Positions 62,945 through 64,000 of a stretch of DNA of 64,000 nucleotides are shown piece after piece. A model generated the notes under the pieces. That model searched no databases. It was not told where the DNA came from and saw only the letters and a list, made by a program, of their open reading frames with translations. Within the stretch, counting starts at the first letter, position 1. Every line of letters starts with the position of its first letter. The DNA comes from Crocinitomicaceae bacterium (GTDB taxonomy: Bacteria > Bacteroidota > Bacteroidia > Flavobacteriales_D > Crocinitomicaceae), in the NCBI GenBank assembly GCA_030830895.1, contig JAURMC010000009.1, positions 62,001-126,000 of the forward strand. The letters are read 5' to 3'. The translations under genes were made by a program, and so were the position numbers.

Positions 62945-63943
62945 TTATCTGGGTATTTCGATTTCAGAAAGGATTTGATGGATCACTTCTTCGGTTGTAA
63001 CTCCTTCCATTTCAGCCTCCGGAGTAAGAATAATACGGTGCGTTAATACGGGGATTGCAATATATTGAATGTCTTCGGGGGTAATGAAATCTCTACCACG
63101 CAATGCTGCCAAAGCTTTTCCGGCTCGCAACATGGATAATGAGGCGCGAGGTGAGGCCCCAAGATATAGTTTTGGATGGCTTCTTGTGCGGTGCGTGATT
63201 GAAGCAATATATTGAATAAGGCTAGCCTCTATAACCATTTCTTGCATAACATTATGGATACGTTTGATGTCTTCACTTGAAAACTGTGGTTCAATATTAT
63301 CCATATCAATTGGGCCATTGGATGCCTTATATCGTAATAGTATCTGTGATTCTTCCTCGAAGGTTGGATAGTTCATAATGATCTTGAAAATGAATCTATC
63401 TAATTGTGCCTCTGGTAGGCTATATGTACCTTCTTGTTCGATAGGATTTTGTGTAGCAACAACTAAAAATGGAAATTCCATGGGATACTGAGTACCATCA
63501 AAGGTTATTTGTCGCTCCTCCATAACTTCAAACAGCGCCGCTTGAGTTTTTGCGGGTGCACGATTGATCTCATCAATTAATACAATGTTTGAAAAAATTG
63601 GCCCCTTATTAAAAACAAATCTACTTTCTTTCATATTATAGACACTCGTTCCGATTACGTCTGAGGGCATTAAATCCGGAGTAAATTGAATTCTTGAAAA
63701 ACCAACCTTCATCAGCCGTGAAATTAATTTTGCGCTTAATGTTTTTGCAACGCCCGGAACTCCTTCCAGCAATACATGTCCGTTTGCAAAAATTCCGGCC
63801 AGTAATAATTCGACCATGTGCTCTTGCCCAATTACATGTTTACTGATTTCAGACCGAATTGCTGTTACTTTTTCCGAAATCCATAATAATTCAGAATTAT
63901 TGCGTTCAAAACTGAGCTTATCTGTTGGTTTTTGTTCTTCCAT
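62945..63943 (-). CDS. MoxR-family AAA+ ATPase
   Basis: A 332-residue ATPase, likely a chaperone for the adjacent DUF58 partner. Walker A is GVPGVAKT (near 60-67), Walker B VLIDEINRAPAKTQAALFE (near 123-141), and sensor 1 VVATQNPIEQEGTYSLPEAQ (near 160-179), where PEAQLDRF is the MoxR signature. The 57 bases upstream of its ATG show no complete gene; a neighbouring gene may end there, but this cannot be settled. Confidence 0.93.
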   Translation of the reverse strand: MEEQKPTDKLSFERNNSELLWISEKVTAIRSEISKHVIGQEHMVELLLAGIFANGHVLLEGVPGVAKTLSAKLISRLMKVGFSRIQFTPDLMPSDVIGTSVYNMKESRFVFNKGPIFSNIVLIDEINRAPAKTQAALFEVMEERQITFDGTQYPMEFPFLVVATQNPIEQEGTYSLPEAQLDRFIFKIIMNYPTFEEESQILLRYKASNGPIDMDNIEPQFSSEDIKRIHNVMQEMVIEASLIQYIASITHRTRSHPKLYLGASPRASLSMLRAGKALAALRGRDFITPEDIQYIAIPVLTHRIILTPEAEMEGVTTEEVIHQILSEIEIPR

Positions 63944-64000
63944 GACTTTTGTGTTTAATTAAGGTGATTAATGAGGAAAATGAAATCTTATCATAATCCC

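Noticed and set aside
63944..64000. 3' end of another gene upstream of the MoxR gene
   Set aside because: Two of the minus-strand frames are open for short distances but neither gives recognisable protein, so no feature is claimed.

Overview
The window is one continuous stretch of a compact, AT-rich chromosome from a member of the Bacteroidota, probably Flavobacteriales and perhaps close to Fluviicola/Crocinitomicaceae; the family placement is inference. The phylum is supported by several features: a fused MurF-alanine racemase, type IX secretion (T9SS) sorting domains of both type A and type B, a PorP/SprF protein, a CHU_C (gliding-type) C-terminus, a Bacteroidota-type PurM, little sign of Shine-Dalgarno sequences, and promoter boxes of the form TAnnTTTG ahead of many genes. 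There is no prophage, integrase, insertion sequence, rRNA or CRISPR array. No gene-free stretch exceeds 300 bases.

Layout. 1-6.1 kb: a truncated M28-type peptidase and a hypothetical protein diverge from tdk and murF-alr, followed by an HTH regulator and a membrane protein. 6.1-11.6 kb: ferritin overlaps a very large sensor (beta-propeller, membrane segment, adenylate cyclase, HD domain); two envelope proteins follow on the opposite strand. 11.7-15.8 kb: a secreted CotH-domain protein with a type B sorting domain and its neighbouring PorP/SprF protein. 15.8-26.6 kb: GH3 protein, universal stress protein, fbp, mfd, paaZ, aroE, M15 peptidase. 26.7-31.5 kb: T9SS-secreted metalloprotease, a small secreted protein, rsgA and dtd, all tightly coupled.

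31.5-37.1 kb is the most unusual region. A collagen-like surface protein lies at the centre of two divergent, translationally coupled arrays of small secreted proteins. These share a QGNLQFNQV start, a VPAGKVWK core and an IEFNxIP end. The order of sizes is the same going outward on both sides, the right arm ends in a T9SS protein, and one member carries a run of ten G. I recognise no described system with this composition and consider it the best candidate here for a new surface structure.

37.2-37.7 kb: three tRNA genes (Ser, Pro, Arg). 37.7-47.6 kb: purM, xseB, a serine hydrolase lipoprotein, an RRM protein, a FISUMP protein, mnmE, hemD-hemC-hemA, methylmalonyl-CoA epimerase and hemJ. 47.7-53.2 kb: ATP synthase genes atpBEFHAG (no atpD or atpC) followed by a LuxR-type response regulator. 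53.2-57.1 kb: metG and a T9SS PA-domain protein. 57.2-60.9 kb: a phosphate-uptake module of Pit transporter and DUF47 partner facing a phosphate-selective porin. 61-64 kb: Mn-type superoxide dismutase, DUF58 protein and MoxR ATPase.

All identifications come from reading the sequence by eye; no database search was run.
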